Part shown: positions 42,650 through 50,911 of the stretch, piece after piece | Layout of the letters: every line of letters begins with the position of its first letter | Numbering within the stretch: the first letter of the stretch is position 1 | Made by a program: the position numbers and the translations under genes | DNA from: Aliivibrio_A kagoshimensis | GTDB lineage: Bacteria > Pseudomonadota > Gammaproteobacteria > Enterobacterales > Vibrionaceae | Direction: 5' to 3' | Assembly (NCBI RefSeq): GCF_050337105.1 | Contig: NZ_JAKJSQ010000004.1 | Coordinates: 62,001 to 126,000 of the forward strand | DNA: 64,000 nucleotides | Notes under the pieces: model-generated | Database searches by the model: none | Told to the model about the DNA's origin: nothing | The model's input: the letters and a program-made list of their open reading frames with translations, nothing else

Positions 42650-43036
42650 ATGACATTACAACTTAATGATCTTACCCCTCTACTTACTAGCCATGAAGGC
42701 TGGAGCGTTGAGCAATTAGAGCAATCGCTAGTAATTAGAAATGAAGATGGCATTGAGGCCTTTCTGGCCATTGCTGGAGAGCAAATTTTAGTAGAAGTTA
42801 TTCTATTCTCACAAGCAGCAGTTACTGATGTTGCAGGTTTGAACGACACCATATTACGTTCACACCAGATGTTCCCGCTATCCACTATTGGACTGAACAT
42901 GTTCAATGAAGAGAGCTATTACGTGGCATTTGGTTCACTCTCTTCCCAATCAAAAGAAGAGAGCGTTGTTATTGAAGTCGCAACGTTATTCCGTAACGTT
43001 GAAGCATTTGTTGAATTATACCAAGAGTATTTATAA
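42650..43036 (+). CDS. yjfI: DUF2170 protein YjfI
   Basis: First gene of the seven-gene yjf-type cassette, about 128 residues. It has the DUF2170 features LTSHEGWSVEQLEQSLVIRN, EDGIEAFLAIAGEQILVE and LRSHQMFPLSTIGL. The function is unknown; in many genomes the family is paired with a PspA homologue. I prefer the ATG at 42650 (AGGA at about six bases) over one two codons earlier. It lies nine bases before yjfJ. Confidence 0.87.
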   Translation: MTLQLNDLTPLLTSHEGWSVEQLEQSLVIRNEDGIEAFLAIAGEQILVEVILFSQAAVTDVAGLNDTILRSHQMFPLSTIGLNMFNEESYYVAFGSLSSQSKEESVVIEVATLFRNVEAFVELYQEYL

Positions 43037-43045
43037 GGATTACCC

Positions 43046-43732
43046 ATGAGCGTTTGGAAAAAACTATTTACTGCCGTTAAAGGTGGCGCGACAGAAGCGG
43101 CAGAATCTGTTGCTGATAACCAAGCTCTACGAATCTTAGACCAAGAAATTCGTGAAGCTAAAAGTGAACTTCGCCGTTCAGATGAAGCATTAGTTGCGAT
43201 GATTGCTAAGCGTAAAATGTCAGAAACAAAAGTGGCTGATTTTGAGAGCAGTGTTGCTGAGTACGAATCCCATGCACGTAATGCAATGGAGAAAGGTCAA
43301 CAAGAGTTGGCTCTAGAGTGTGCAACCAAAGTCGGAACACTACGTACTGAACAGGAAGCTGAGAACCTCTACCTTCAGCAGTTCACTCAGTCTGAGCAGA
43401 GCATGCGCACTAACATTAGCCAAGCAAAAGACAAATTGCGTCAGCTTGAGCAACAAATTGATGTGATCAAAGCCAATGAAGCCGTGCAGAAAGCGCAAGC
43501 GGCTGTGTCAACCACTAACGTGGGTGCCAATGCCAAAATGACAACGGCTGCCGAGTCTCTTGAACGCATTAAAAAGCGTCAAGCTGAGCGTTCTGCTCAA
43601 TTTTCTGCCGCTCAAGAACTTGATGAGCAGAACTCTGGTAGCAGTTTAGATAAGAAGTTGGCTGACGCTGGTATTACTGCTGGTGGAAAATCATCTGCAG
43701 AAGATGAACTTGCTCGTATTCTAGGTAAGTAA
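43046..43732 (+). CDS. yjfJ: PspA/IM30-family protein YjfJ
   Basis: 228-residue, almost fully helical coiled-coil protein of the PspA/IM30 (ESCRT-III-like) family. The N-terminal helix MSVWKKLFTAVKGGATEAAE can lie on the membrane. Long heptad stretches (LDQEIREAKSELRRSDEALV, TEQEAENLYLQQFTQSEQSM, KDKLRQLEQQIDVIKANEAV) follow, then a variable tail. It is not the pspABC type, as no pspF or pspBC is nearby. It likely supports membrane integrity together with the channel and YjfL beside it. Confidence 0.9.
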   Translation: MSVWKKLFTAVKGGATEAAESVADNQALRILDQEIREAKSELRRSDEALVAMIAKRKMSETKVADFESSVAEYESHARNAMEKGQQELALECATKVGTLRTEQEAENLYLQQFTQSEQSMRTNISQAKDKLRQLEQQIDVIKANEAVQKAQAAVSTTNVGANAKMTTAAESLERIKKRQAERSAQFSAAQELDEQNSGSSLDKKLADAGITAGGKSSAEDELARILGK

Positions 43733-43773
43733 TTTATTGGTTATAGTCATTACATTTAAATAGCAGGGAATCT

Positions 43774-44799
43774 ATGCCAGTCTGGTTATTATTACGCCGA
43801 TGGGCTGCTGCGCAATTTAATCAATTAACCGGACGTAACCTGCTACTTGTTGTAGCGGGTTACGTTGCTATTAGCTGGTTACTTTTATTTGCAGCAAAAG
43901 AGTCAGCAATGACTTCAAGTTTCACCGACTTTGTCTACTATTTGCTTGTTACCGCATCGACGGTTGGTTATGGCGATATGTCTCCAACCAGTGCGGCTGG
44001 AAAGTGGATTGTATCGCTATTCGTTATACCCGGTGGTTTGGGACTATTTGCCATTACCATTGGTCGATTAGCAGCAATTGCCATTAATTATTGGAAAAGC
44101 GGCCTCCAAGGCAAACGGAGCTTAACAGTGAACGGACATATACTTGTATTAGGCTGGAATGAACAACGCACCCTCTCCCTCCTTGAGATGCTACTGCACG
44201 AAGAGAAAAACCGTCGACGCATTGTACTGTGTGTTATTTCAGACATTGAAAACCCTTATCCAGATTTGATCGACTTCGTTAAAGTACGAAGCTATACCGA
44301 CAGTACGGATATGGCCAAAGCATCAGTGGCTACTGCAAATTGCATCATCATTGATAACCCTAAAGATGATTTAACACTTTCTAGTGCCCTCTTCTGCAGC
44401 AGTCAAAACCCGAATGCTCACCTTCTTGCCTATTTTAATGATGAAGTCTTAAGTGACTTGTTAAAACAGCACTGTCCCAATGCTGAGTGTATTCCCTCTG
44501 TCTCTGTTGAAATGCTCACCAAAGCCGCAGTTGACCCAGGATCGAGTGAGTTACACCACGAGCTACTCAGTTCGAACAAAGGGATGACACAGTATAAAGT
44601 GGTCTACCCTTCAACATCTGCTGCTATTACGGTCGGATCCATCTTTGAGTCGTTCAAAGCAAACCATGACGCCACGCTGATTGCTATTAATAATGGCCAA
44701 GGAATGGAACTCAATCCAGCTCTTGATGCGGTGATCGCTCCTGGTGGTCAGATATTCTATATTGCCGATGAACGTATCGATGATTTTAAGTGGAGCTAG
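43774..44799 (+). CDS. two-TM potassium channel with RCK/TrkA-N domain
   Basis: 341 residues. Two TM helices (about 23-42 and 88-110) flank a pore loop with the selectivity filter TASTVGYGDMSP. The cytoplasmic part has a TrkA-N-like Rossmann domain (GHILVLGWNEQRTLSLLEML, about 125-245), in which the usual GxGxxG is changed to GWNEQ, so nucleotide binding is doubtful. A second domain continues to the C-terminus. It sits in the middle of the yjf cassette, 41 bases after yjfJ and three before yjfK, and so is probably part of the same membrane-stress system. Confidence 0.9.
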   Translation: MPVWLLLRRWAAAQFNQLTGRNLLLVVAGYVAISWLLLFAAKESAMTSSFTDFVYYLLVTASTVGYGDMSPTSAAGKWIVSLFVIPGGLGLFAITIGRLAAIAINYWKSGLQGKRSLTVNGHILVLGWNEQRTLSLLEMLLHEEKNRRRIVLCVISDIENPYPDLIDFVKVRSYTDSTDMAKASVATANCIIIDNPKDDLTLSSALFCSSQNPNAHLLAYFNDEVLSDLLKQHCPNAECIPSVSVEMLTKAAVDPGSSELHHELLSSNKGMTQYKVVYPSTSAAITVGSIFESFKANHDATLIAINNGQGMELNPALDAVIAPGGQIFYIADERIDDFKWS

Positions 44800-44802
44800 T
44801 TT

Positions 44803-45444
44803 ATGTTTAATTGGTTAAAAAACAAACTTGATGCGGAGCCTGCCAAAGCGCAGCCGAAACCGCCAGAAGTCTTGGGCCTACGTCTTGGTGGTGCGATTGA
44901 GCTTGATGATCTTAAATTTAAAATCATTGAACCTAACTTGATCATCAGTAACGCGTCACGTACTCAGCTTATTAGTGCTGTGGGTGTTGTTAACCTAGAT
45001 GAGCAGTCTCGCTTAATTCGTTACTACACTGATGATGATGGCTATATTCAAATTTTACAGCAGGGCCGAACTGATGCGGATATCCAAGAGGTGAAGCTTT
45101 GGTATTACTACGAAACCAAACCGATTGACACCACTACACAGTGGAATAATTGGTTACAAAATGAAGTCGTTAAGCCCAATATTCAACTGGAAGGTTACCT
45201 ATTTAATAAGGTATGGGATAATGTTAAACCCGTTGGTATGACGGAGCAAACCTGGGACAGCAATGGCAACATCACCACCACAGATCAATTTGTGATGGTG
45301 TATGAACGTGAAGCTGACAGCGACCTTTTCGAGTCAGTTCTCATCTCTGCAGAAGAGTCCATCATTGATAACCGAGCCGATCACTGTGTGGTCTATAGCA
45401 CCGGTGTTAATTTATCTGCCACAGACTTCAAAGTTGTCGGTTAA
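44803..45444 (+). CDS. yjfK: DUF2491 protein YjfK
   Basis: 213 residues, soluble. It matches DUF2491 from the N-terminus (MFNWLKNKLDAEPAKA) through PPEVLGLRLGGAIELDDLKF, the repeated acidic/aromatic strands LIRYYTDDDGYIQILQQG and VKLWYYYETKPIDTTTQWNN, and the end FVMVYEREADSDLFESVLIS. No biochemical role is known. Its close coupling to the channel and YjfL marks it as a core partner. Confidence 0.86.
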   Translation: MFNWLKNKLDAEPAKAQPKPPEVLGLRLGGAIELDDLKFKIIEPNLIISNASRTQLISAVGVVNLDEQSRLIRYYTDDDGYIQILQQGRTDADIQEVKLWYYYETKPIDTTTQWNNWLQNEVVKPNIQLEGYLFNKVWDNVKPVGMTEQTWDSNGNITTTDQFVMVYEREADSDLFESVLISAEESIIDNRADHCVVYSTGVNLSATDFKVVG

Positions 45445-45473
45445 CCCCGACTATTTATTACAAGGAATTTTTT

Positions 45474-45890
45474 ATGTCACAACTTATCGCTTCTCTCTCT
45501 GGTCTCGGTTCATTTGCACTCTACTTTGGCCTATCTATCATTTTTTTGATGCTGTTCAAATTCGTCTATCTTCGTATAACACCTTACGATGAATGGGCTC
45601 TGGTCAAAGAGGAAAAAAATGTCGCTGCAGCCATTACTATGTCGGGCGCTTTCATTGGTTATAGCCTTGCCATAGCGAGTGCAGCAACCAACTCAGTCGG
45701 TATTTTAGACTTCGCTCTATGGGGTGTTGTTGCCTTAGTCGCACAAGTTATTGCTTTCGCTATTGTTCGCTTTGGTTTCATGCCGAAATTGGTAGAGCGT
45801 ATTATTAATAATGAAATCCCTGCAGCGGTAGTTATGGGCTCTATGTCTATCGCTATTGGTATTCTCAATGCCGCTTGCATGACCTACTAG
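45474..45890 (+). CDS. yjfL: DUF350 membrane protein YjfL
   Basis: 138 residues with four TM helices (LGSFALYFGLSIIFLMLFKF, GAFIGYSLAIASAATNSVGI, LWGVVALVAQVIAFAIVRFG, AAVVMGSMSIAIGILNAACM). Two tandem DUF350 units are recognisable from the repeated Ala/Gly-rich helices. YjfL-type proteins are inner-membrane proteins of unknown function that often accompany PspA and ATP-grasp genes. Confidence 0.87.
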   Translation: MSQLIASLSGLGSFALYFGLSIIFLMLFKFVYLRITPYDEWALVKEEKNVAAAITMSGAFIGYSLAIASAATNSVGILDFALWGVVALVAQVIAFAIVRFGFMPKLVERIINNEIPAAVVMGSMSIAIGILNAACMTY

Positions 45891-45898
45891 GAGTTGAG

Positions 45899-46504
45899 AT
45901 GAAACGTAGTCAAAATGTCGTCTGCTCTCGCATGCGCAAAGCAAATTGGAGATATGTCTCCTTCGGTACTGTTGCCGTAGCGTCAACTGCATTAGTCGGT
46001 TGTGGTGAAGAGGTAACTCCAAGCACGATGTACGCCAGCGTCAATGATTGTATCAGTGATAACTCTGAATATGCTTCAGAGTGTAGTGCTGCTTATGAAG
46101 ACGCAGTACGAGAAGCTGAACGTACCGCTCCAAAATACAGCTCCGCACAAGATTGTGCATCTGAATTCGGTTACGAAAACTGTGCACAGAGTCGTCAAGG
46201 TAGTTGGTTTATGCCGATGATGGCTGGATATATGTTTTCAAATATTATCCATGGTAATCGTAACTACTACTCCCAACCTCTTTTTACCTCATCGAATCGT
46301 CGTAGCCCTTATTACAACAGCTGGGTCGCTTCAGACGGTAAAAACTATGGCCGTAGCTACAGCAAAAGCAAAACCTTCATGTCTAAGAGTGACATGCAAC
46401 CTAAACCAACGGTTTCTCGAACCATGTCTCGTGGCGGCTTTGGATCAAAAGCGGCAGCAAAATCCAGCTGGGGAAGCAGTTCAACTAAAAGCTGGGGCGG
46501 TTAA
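45899..46504 (+). CDS. yjfM: DUF1190 lipoprotein YjfM
   Basis: About 201 residues. The N-terminal hydrophobic helix ends in ASTALVGCGEE, a plausible lipobox, so it is probably a lipoprotein. A Cys-bearing segment (about 50-100) and a low-complexity tail rich in Ser, Gly, Lys and Arg ending in SSWGSSSTKSWGG complete it. ATG at 45899, with AGGAG in front overlapping the yjfL stop. Its stop overlaps the yjfC start by one base (TAATG). Confidence 0.85.
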   Translation: MKRSQNVVCSRMRKANWRYVSFGTVAVASTALVGCGEEVTPSTMYASVNDCISDNSEYASECSAAYEDAVREAERTAPKYSSAQDCASEFGYENCAQSRQGSWFMPMMAGYMFSNIIHGNRNYYSQPLFTSSNRRSPYYNSWVASDGKNYGRSYSKSKTFMSKSDMQPKPTVSRTMSRGGFGSKAAAKSSWGSSSTKSWGG

Positions 46505-47670
46505 TGCTCAGAATTGAAAGTAAACCTAGAGAACATTGGCAGCGTCGTGCTGCTGAGTTCGGCTTTGGCTTTCACACCATGTATGGTGAACCCTATTGGG
46601 ATGAGTCGGCTTACTACCAATTCACCCTCGAGCAGATTGAAAAAGACCTTGAAGACCCGACACAAGAGATCCATGAGATGTGCCTTGATGTTGTGGATAA
46701 AGTGGTTTGTGACGAAGAGTGGTTACGCCGTTTTCAGATCCCTGAAGCGCATTGGCAAGGTATTGCTGACTCGTGGAAGCGTCGAGAGCCCTCTCTCTAC
46801 TCGCGACTCGATCTTGCTTATGATGGCAGTGGACCAGCAAAGTTTTACGAGAACAACGCTGATACTCCTACATCGGTGTTTGAAACTGGCTTCTGGCAAT
46901 GGCTTTGGTTAGAAGACAAAGTGAAAAGTGGTGATCTTAGGCGTGACTCTGATCAGTTCAATCTATTGCAAGAACTGATGATGAATCGCTTTAAAGAGCT
47001 GCAACAGCTTCAACCAGGTCAAACCTTACATTTTGCCTGCTGTCATGACACGGAAGAAGATCGCGGTACCGTTCAATATATGGAAGACTGTGCCAAAGAG
47101 GCCGGTTTAACCACTGCGTTTGTTCATATTGAGGACATAGGCGTCACTAAAGAGGGAGAGTTTACCGATACCGATGACAAAATCATTCGTTGGATGTTTA
47201 AGCTCTATCCTTGGGAATTCATGTTTGATGAAGAGTTTGGTCAACATCTCTCTACGGCCAATGTTAACTGGCTAGAGCCTATGTGGAAAGCGGTCATCTC
47301 CAACAAAGCTCTACTGCCTACCTTGTGGAAAATGTTTCCTAATCACCCTAATTTGCTACCCGCATTTTTTAGTGGTGACCCAGCTGCCAGTGTTCTAAAA
47401 GATTATGTGGTCAAGCCCCTATTCTCGCGTGAAGGGTCAAACATTCAGCTATTTAGAGACGGCAAGGAGACTTATAAAGTTGACGGGCCATATGGAGAAG
47501 AGGGGTCGATCATTCAAGCCTTTCACCCCCTCCCTAAATTTGGTAATAACTATACGTTAATTGGTAGCTGGTTAATCAACGATCAACCTGCTGGTATCTC
47601 AATTCGTGAAGACTCATCATTGATCACTCAAGACCTGTCTCGTTATCTGCCTCATATTATTATCGACTAG
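46504..47670 (+). CDS. yjfC: glutathionylspermidine synthase-like ATP-grasp ligase YjfC
   Basis: 388 residues, the synthetase half of the GspS family without its amidase. The start MLRIESKPREHWQRRAAEFG is typical. Conserved parts are RLDLAYDGSGPAKFYENNAD (ATP/substrate binding), WLWLEDKV, HFACCHDTEEDRGTVQYMED, FSREGSNIQLFRDGKE and IGSWLINDQPAGISIREDSS. Members join a polyamine to a peptide or protein carboxyl with ATP, but YjfC's own substrate is unknown. It ends the cassette; its stop is two bases from the convergent activator gene. Confidence 0.88.
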   Translation: MLRIESKPREHWQRRAAEFGFGFHTMYGEPYWDESAYYQFTLEQIEKDLEDPTQEIHEMCLDVVDKVVCDEEWLRRFQIPEAHWQGIADSWKRREPSLYSRLDLAYDGSGPAKFYENNADTPTSVFETGFWQWLWLEDKVKSGDLRRDSDQFNLLQELMMNRFKELQQLQPGQTLHFACCHDTEEDRGTVQYMEDCAKEAGLTTAFVHIEDIGVTKEGEFTDTDDKIIRWMFKLYPWEFMFDEEFGQHLSTANVNWLEPMWKAVISNKALLPTLWKMFPNHPNLLPAFFSGDPAASVLKDYVVKPLFSREGSNIQLFRDGKETYKVDGPYGEEGSIIQAFHPLPKFGNNYTLIGSWLINDQPAGISIREDSSLITQDLSRYLPHIIID

Positions 47671-47672
47671 GG

Positions 47673-49514
47673 TTATTTAATGCCCTTTTCCCTTAATCGT
47701 TTATAGATGGTATTTCGGCTAACGCCAAGCGCTTTGGCCGTTTCCGAAATATTACCTTTAAATTTTTGATAGATGTCATACCACTCCACTCCATCAGCAT
47801 CGTTCGCCGTTCCCAGTGTTTGACACTCTTCGTCGTGAATCATATCTTCAAAAAAGTCATCGGGTAGGTGTTCAGCTTTGATCTCCCCTTCTTCAGACAT
47901 AGCCAATGCTATCTGAATAACCGATTCCATCTGCCGAACATTTCCAGGCCATGGATGATTCTTAAACAATTCAATCACATCACTGGTCACCACTACTCTT
48001 TCATCTGACTCTTTATGTGTATTGACCAAGTGATTAATAATCTGCTCTTTATCTTGTCTGTCTCTCAAGGCTGGTAGCGTAATATTTAACCCAGAAATAC
48101 GATAAAAGAGATCCTGGCGAAATTCACCGAGTGACACTCGCTGCTTTAGATTTACGTTTGTTGCGGAAAAGAGCTGGAAATCAACCTCATAACTTTTAGT
48201 CGATCCAACAGGCGTTACCTTTTTCTCTTGTAGCACTCGTAACAGCCGAGTTTGTATATTTAAGGGCATGTCGCCTAATTCATCTAAGAATAATGTCCCT
48301 TCATTCGCCTCTCGTATCAGTCCAATGTAGCCCTTAGGGTTAGCACCAGTGAATGCGCCTTTTTCATATCCAAACAATTCAGATTCAACCAATTCTTTAG
48401 GAATCGCGGCACAATTCACCGCAACCAAATTGCCTTTAGCCCGCTCACTTAATTGATGGATAGCCTTAACAAATACCTCTTTTCCTGCCCCTGTTTCTCC
48501 GTAGATTAATATGGGAATATTCTTACCGATAACTTTAGATACCTGCCGCAAGGAGCGAGCAATTGAAGGGTCTCCTGAATTTATTTTTTCAACCGTTAAT
48601 GGCCCTGTCTTCTCCATTTTGGTATCGGATGGTCCAGTTGGTTTAATTAGTGATAACTTGTTAGGCACCACAATTTGCCCATAAAACCTAACTCCTTGAC
48701 TGTTGATGACTTTGTTTGCAATTCGTTGATTATTTGATAAAAGAACTGGCAATGATTGATTAAATAGCTGCTCTACATTTAGGTCAACCAAGGGCTCCCC
48801 CATGACTAACTTGGCTCTTTTATTCGACGAAATTACTCGTCCTGTATCATCCAAAACTAAGAGTGCAGACCACTGACTGTCTATATTTTCAGCACTCGTA
48901 TTAAACCAGAAGAGGAGATGGCTAGCTTGAAAATTAGAGATGATTATTTGATTCTCGACGGCTTGCGACATCATTTTAACCAAACCTAAAGTATGTGCTT
49001 GCGGGATGTATTTGTCTGTCGATATATCAATGACCCCTAAGGTATCTCCTTTAGCATCAATGATAGGCGCTGCTGACCCTGTCATAAAACGATTTGCCAA
49101 TAAAAAATGCTCGTCATAATGGATTTGTACTATAGAAGACGTAGCTAAAGCGGTGCCAATCGCATTGGTTCCGACTAAACCCTCTTTCCAAAAAGCGCCT
49201 TTATTAAACAAGCCGTCTAATGGTTGGTTAGAAAAATGCTGCTCTCCCCAAGAATTAAGAATTTGACCTTCATAATCGGCTAATTGCACTAAACAACCGC
49301 TATTTTCTAGTAAATGTTCATAAAATGGCATTACTTTCTGTTTTGTTGTTTCTAATAAAACTCTATTCTTGTCAATAGAATCTGCATAACTTCCCCGATC
49401 ATTAATTTCAATGATCGGTTTACTATTATGCTCAAGCCCTGCTTCTCTACAACGTTCCCATGATGATTCAACCATGTAAAGATGTTGTGCTGCATTCTCT
49501 TTGAGATGGGACAT
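47673..49514 (-). CDS. AcoR-type sigma54-dependent transcriptional activator
   Basis: 613 residues. A GAF sensor lies at about 80-190. The AAA+ domain (about 310-545) has Walker A GETGAGKE (near 337), GAFTGA for sigma54 contact (near 385), Walker B FLDELGDM and an R-finger region VLQEKKVTPVGSTKSYEV. A Fis-type helix-turn-helix at the C-terminus reads ISETAKALGVSRNTIYKRLR. The N-terminal half resembles AcoR-like regulators (SWERCREAGLEHNSKPIIEI). It is divergent from the glycerol operon and a good sigma54 promoter lies in between, so it very likely activates that operon in response to glycerol or a derivative (inference). GGAGAGA precedes the ATG. Confidence 0.9.
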   Translation of the reverse strand: MSHLKENAAQHLYMVESSWERCREAGLEHNSKPIIEINDRGSYADSIDKNRVLLETTKQKVMPFYEHLLENSGCLVQLADYEGQILNSWGEQHFSNQPLDGLFNKGAFWKEGLVGTNAIGTALATSSIVQIHYDEHFLLANRFMTGSAAPIIDAKGDTLGVIDISTDKYIPQAHTLGLVKMMSQAVENQIIISNFQASHLLFWFNTSAENIDSQWSALLVLDDTGRVISSNKRAKLVMGEPLVDLNVEQLFNQSLPVLLSNNQRIANKVINSQGVRFYGQIVVPNKLSLIKPTGPSDTKMEKTGPLTVEKINSGDPSIARSLRQVSKVIGKNIPILIYGETGAGKEVFVKAIHQLSERAKGNLVAVNCAAIPKELVESELFGYEKGAFTGANPKGYIGLIREANEGTLFLDELGDMPLNIQTRLLRVLQEKKVTPVGSTKSYEVDFQLFSATNVNLKQRVSLGEFRQDLFYRISGLNITLPALRDRQDKEQIINHLVNTHKESDERVVVTSDVIELFKNHPWPGNVRQMESVIQIALAMSEEGEIKAEHLPDDFFEDMIHDEECQTLGTANDADGVEWYDIYQKFKGNISETAKALGVSRNTIYKRLREKGIK

Positions 49515-49536
49515 TCTCTCTCCGGCTTAGTAACAA

Positions 49537-49600
49537 TGTTCAATTAAATAATTTCGTAAGTGAACAAAACAGTGTTCACATTGTTAACTATTAATGAACA
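49537..49600. promoter_or_regulatory. cluster of TGTTCA/TGAACA half-sites: probable activator binding sites
   Basis: TGTTCA at 49537 and 49573 and TGAACA at 49561 and 49595. The middle pair forms GTGAACA-N6-TGTTCAC (49560-49579), a 7-bp inverted repeat. They lie about 105-170 bases upstream of the sigma54 promoter, the usual place for enhancer sites, and may also give autoregulation of the activator. Confidence 0.7.
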
Positions 49601-49704
49601 AATTGTAAATCTTTATTTCTTAAGCACATCCTACCACAGGTGAAAATAACAGCTAACTTGCTGTATAAGTGCATAAAATAATAATTTAACATTAATTTTA
49701 CATA

Positions 49705-49722
49705 TTGGCACGTTATTCGCTT
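49705..49722 (+). promoter_or_regulatory. sigma54 (-24/-12) promoter of the glycerol operon
   Basis: TTGGCACGTTATTCGCTT matches the YTGGCACG-N4-TTGCW consensus, with the invariant GG (49707-49708) and GC (49719-49720) separated by exactly ten bases. It points to glpS, whose ATG lies about 95 bases further on. Confidence 0.88.
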
Positions 49723-49817
49723 ATTCAATACTATGAACTAATTCGAGCATTTTGGTTTCGTACGAAACCAAGGGCATGATAAACATGGAATGGTAATTAA
49801 ACGAATGGAGAGTAAAC

Positions 49818-50906
49818 GTGTCTTTAACTCTTAAACAAGTCTGCCGGACAGTAGATGGTGAAGTACATATCGACAACGCTGACATCACCTTTGAAGCGGG
49901 TTCTTTTAATGTGCTACTCGGTCGAACTTTATCTGGGAAAACGTCGCTCATGCGATTAATTGCAGGACTTGATAAGCCAACATCAGGTTCAATATTCATG
50001 AACGGTATTGATGTAACAAAAACAGCGGTTCGCAAACGAAACATATCAATGGTGTACCAGCAATTTATTAATTACCCAAATTTAAACGTTTTTGAAAATA
50101 TTGCTTCTCCTTTGCGTCTTTCGGGTATGTCAGAAGCGGTCATCAAAGAGAGGGTACACTCAACAGCAGAGATGCTTAGAATTACTCCTTATTTAGACCG
50201 CCTCCCTCTAGAACTATCTGGTGGACAGCAGCAGCGAACTGCCATGGCTCGTGCTCTAGTAAAAGATTCAGAGATCATTCTTTTCGATGAGCCTTTGGTT
50301 AACCTGGACTACAAATTGCGTGAAGAGTTACGACAAGAGATGCGTGAACTATTTCAGCAACGAAATATTTTGGCTTTTTATGCCACGACAGAACCTAATG
50401 AAGCCCTTGCGTTGGGTGGAACCACCACTATTCTGCATCAAGGTAAAGTCATTCAATCTGGCGTGACTACAGAGGTGTATCACACTCCAAATAACGTCAC
50501 TGCGGCTACCCTTTTCAATGAACCGCCAATTAATTTACTCAACGGCAGTGTGACCAACTCTGAAGTGACTTTCGATGACACTGTTCATTTTCCGCTTAAT
50601 GAAGACTTAAACGACTTAAAACAAGGTGATTACCAGTTTGGTATACGCCCAAGTCACTTAAGTTTACTACCCAAAAACGATGATGATTTAGAAGTGGCTG
50701 TCACCGTTGAAGTGGCAGAAATCAGTGGATCTGAAACATTTTTACACGTCAGAAATGAACACTTCAATCTGGTGCTTCACCTCTCTGGGGTGCACGCATA
50801 CGATGTTGACGATGTCATTAAAGTCTACATCCCAACTCACAAACTGTACGTATTCGGCACGGATGAAAATTTAATCCAAGCCCCTAGTCATCGAGTATAT
50901 GGATAA
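49818..50906 (+). CDS. glpS: glycerol ABC transporter ATPase GlpS
   Basis: One of two ATPases of the GlpSTPQV glycerol importer, 362 residues. The nucleotide domain (1-235) has Walker A GRTLSGKT, a Q-loop region MVYQQFINYPNLNVFENIAS, an intact signature LSGGQQQRTAMARAL and Walker B ILFDEPLVNLD. The switch His is missing: FYATTEPNEALAL stands where FYVTHDQxEA is expected. The C-terminal OB/TOBE part (240-362) follows. With GlpT it forms one intact and one defective ATP site. First gene of the operon, five bases before glpT. Confidence 0.92.
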   Translation: MSLTLKQVCRTVDGEVHIDNADITFEAGSFNVLLGRTLSGKTSLMRLIAGLDKPTSGSIFMNGIDVTKTAVRKRNISMVYQQFINYPNLNVFENIASPLRLSGMSEAVIKERVHSTAEMLRITPYLDRLPLELSGGQQQRTAMARALVKDSEIILFDEPLVNLDYKLREELRQEMRELFQQRNILAFYATTEPNEALALGGTTTILHQGKVIQSGVTTEVYHTPNNVTAATLFNEPPINLLNGSVTNSEVTFDDTVHFPLNEDLNDLKQGDYQFGIRPSHLSLLPKNDDDLEVAVTVEVAEISGSETFLHVRNEHFNLVLHLSGVHAYDVDDVIKVYIPTHKLYVFGTDENLIQAPSHRVYG

Positions 50907-50911
50907 TCATC

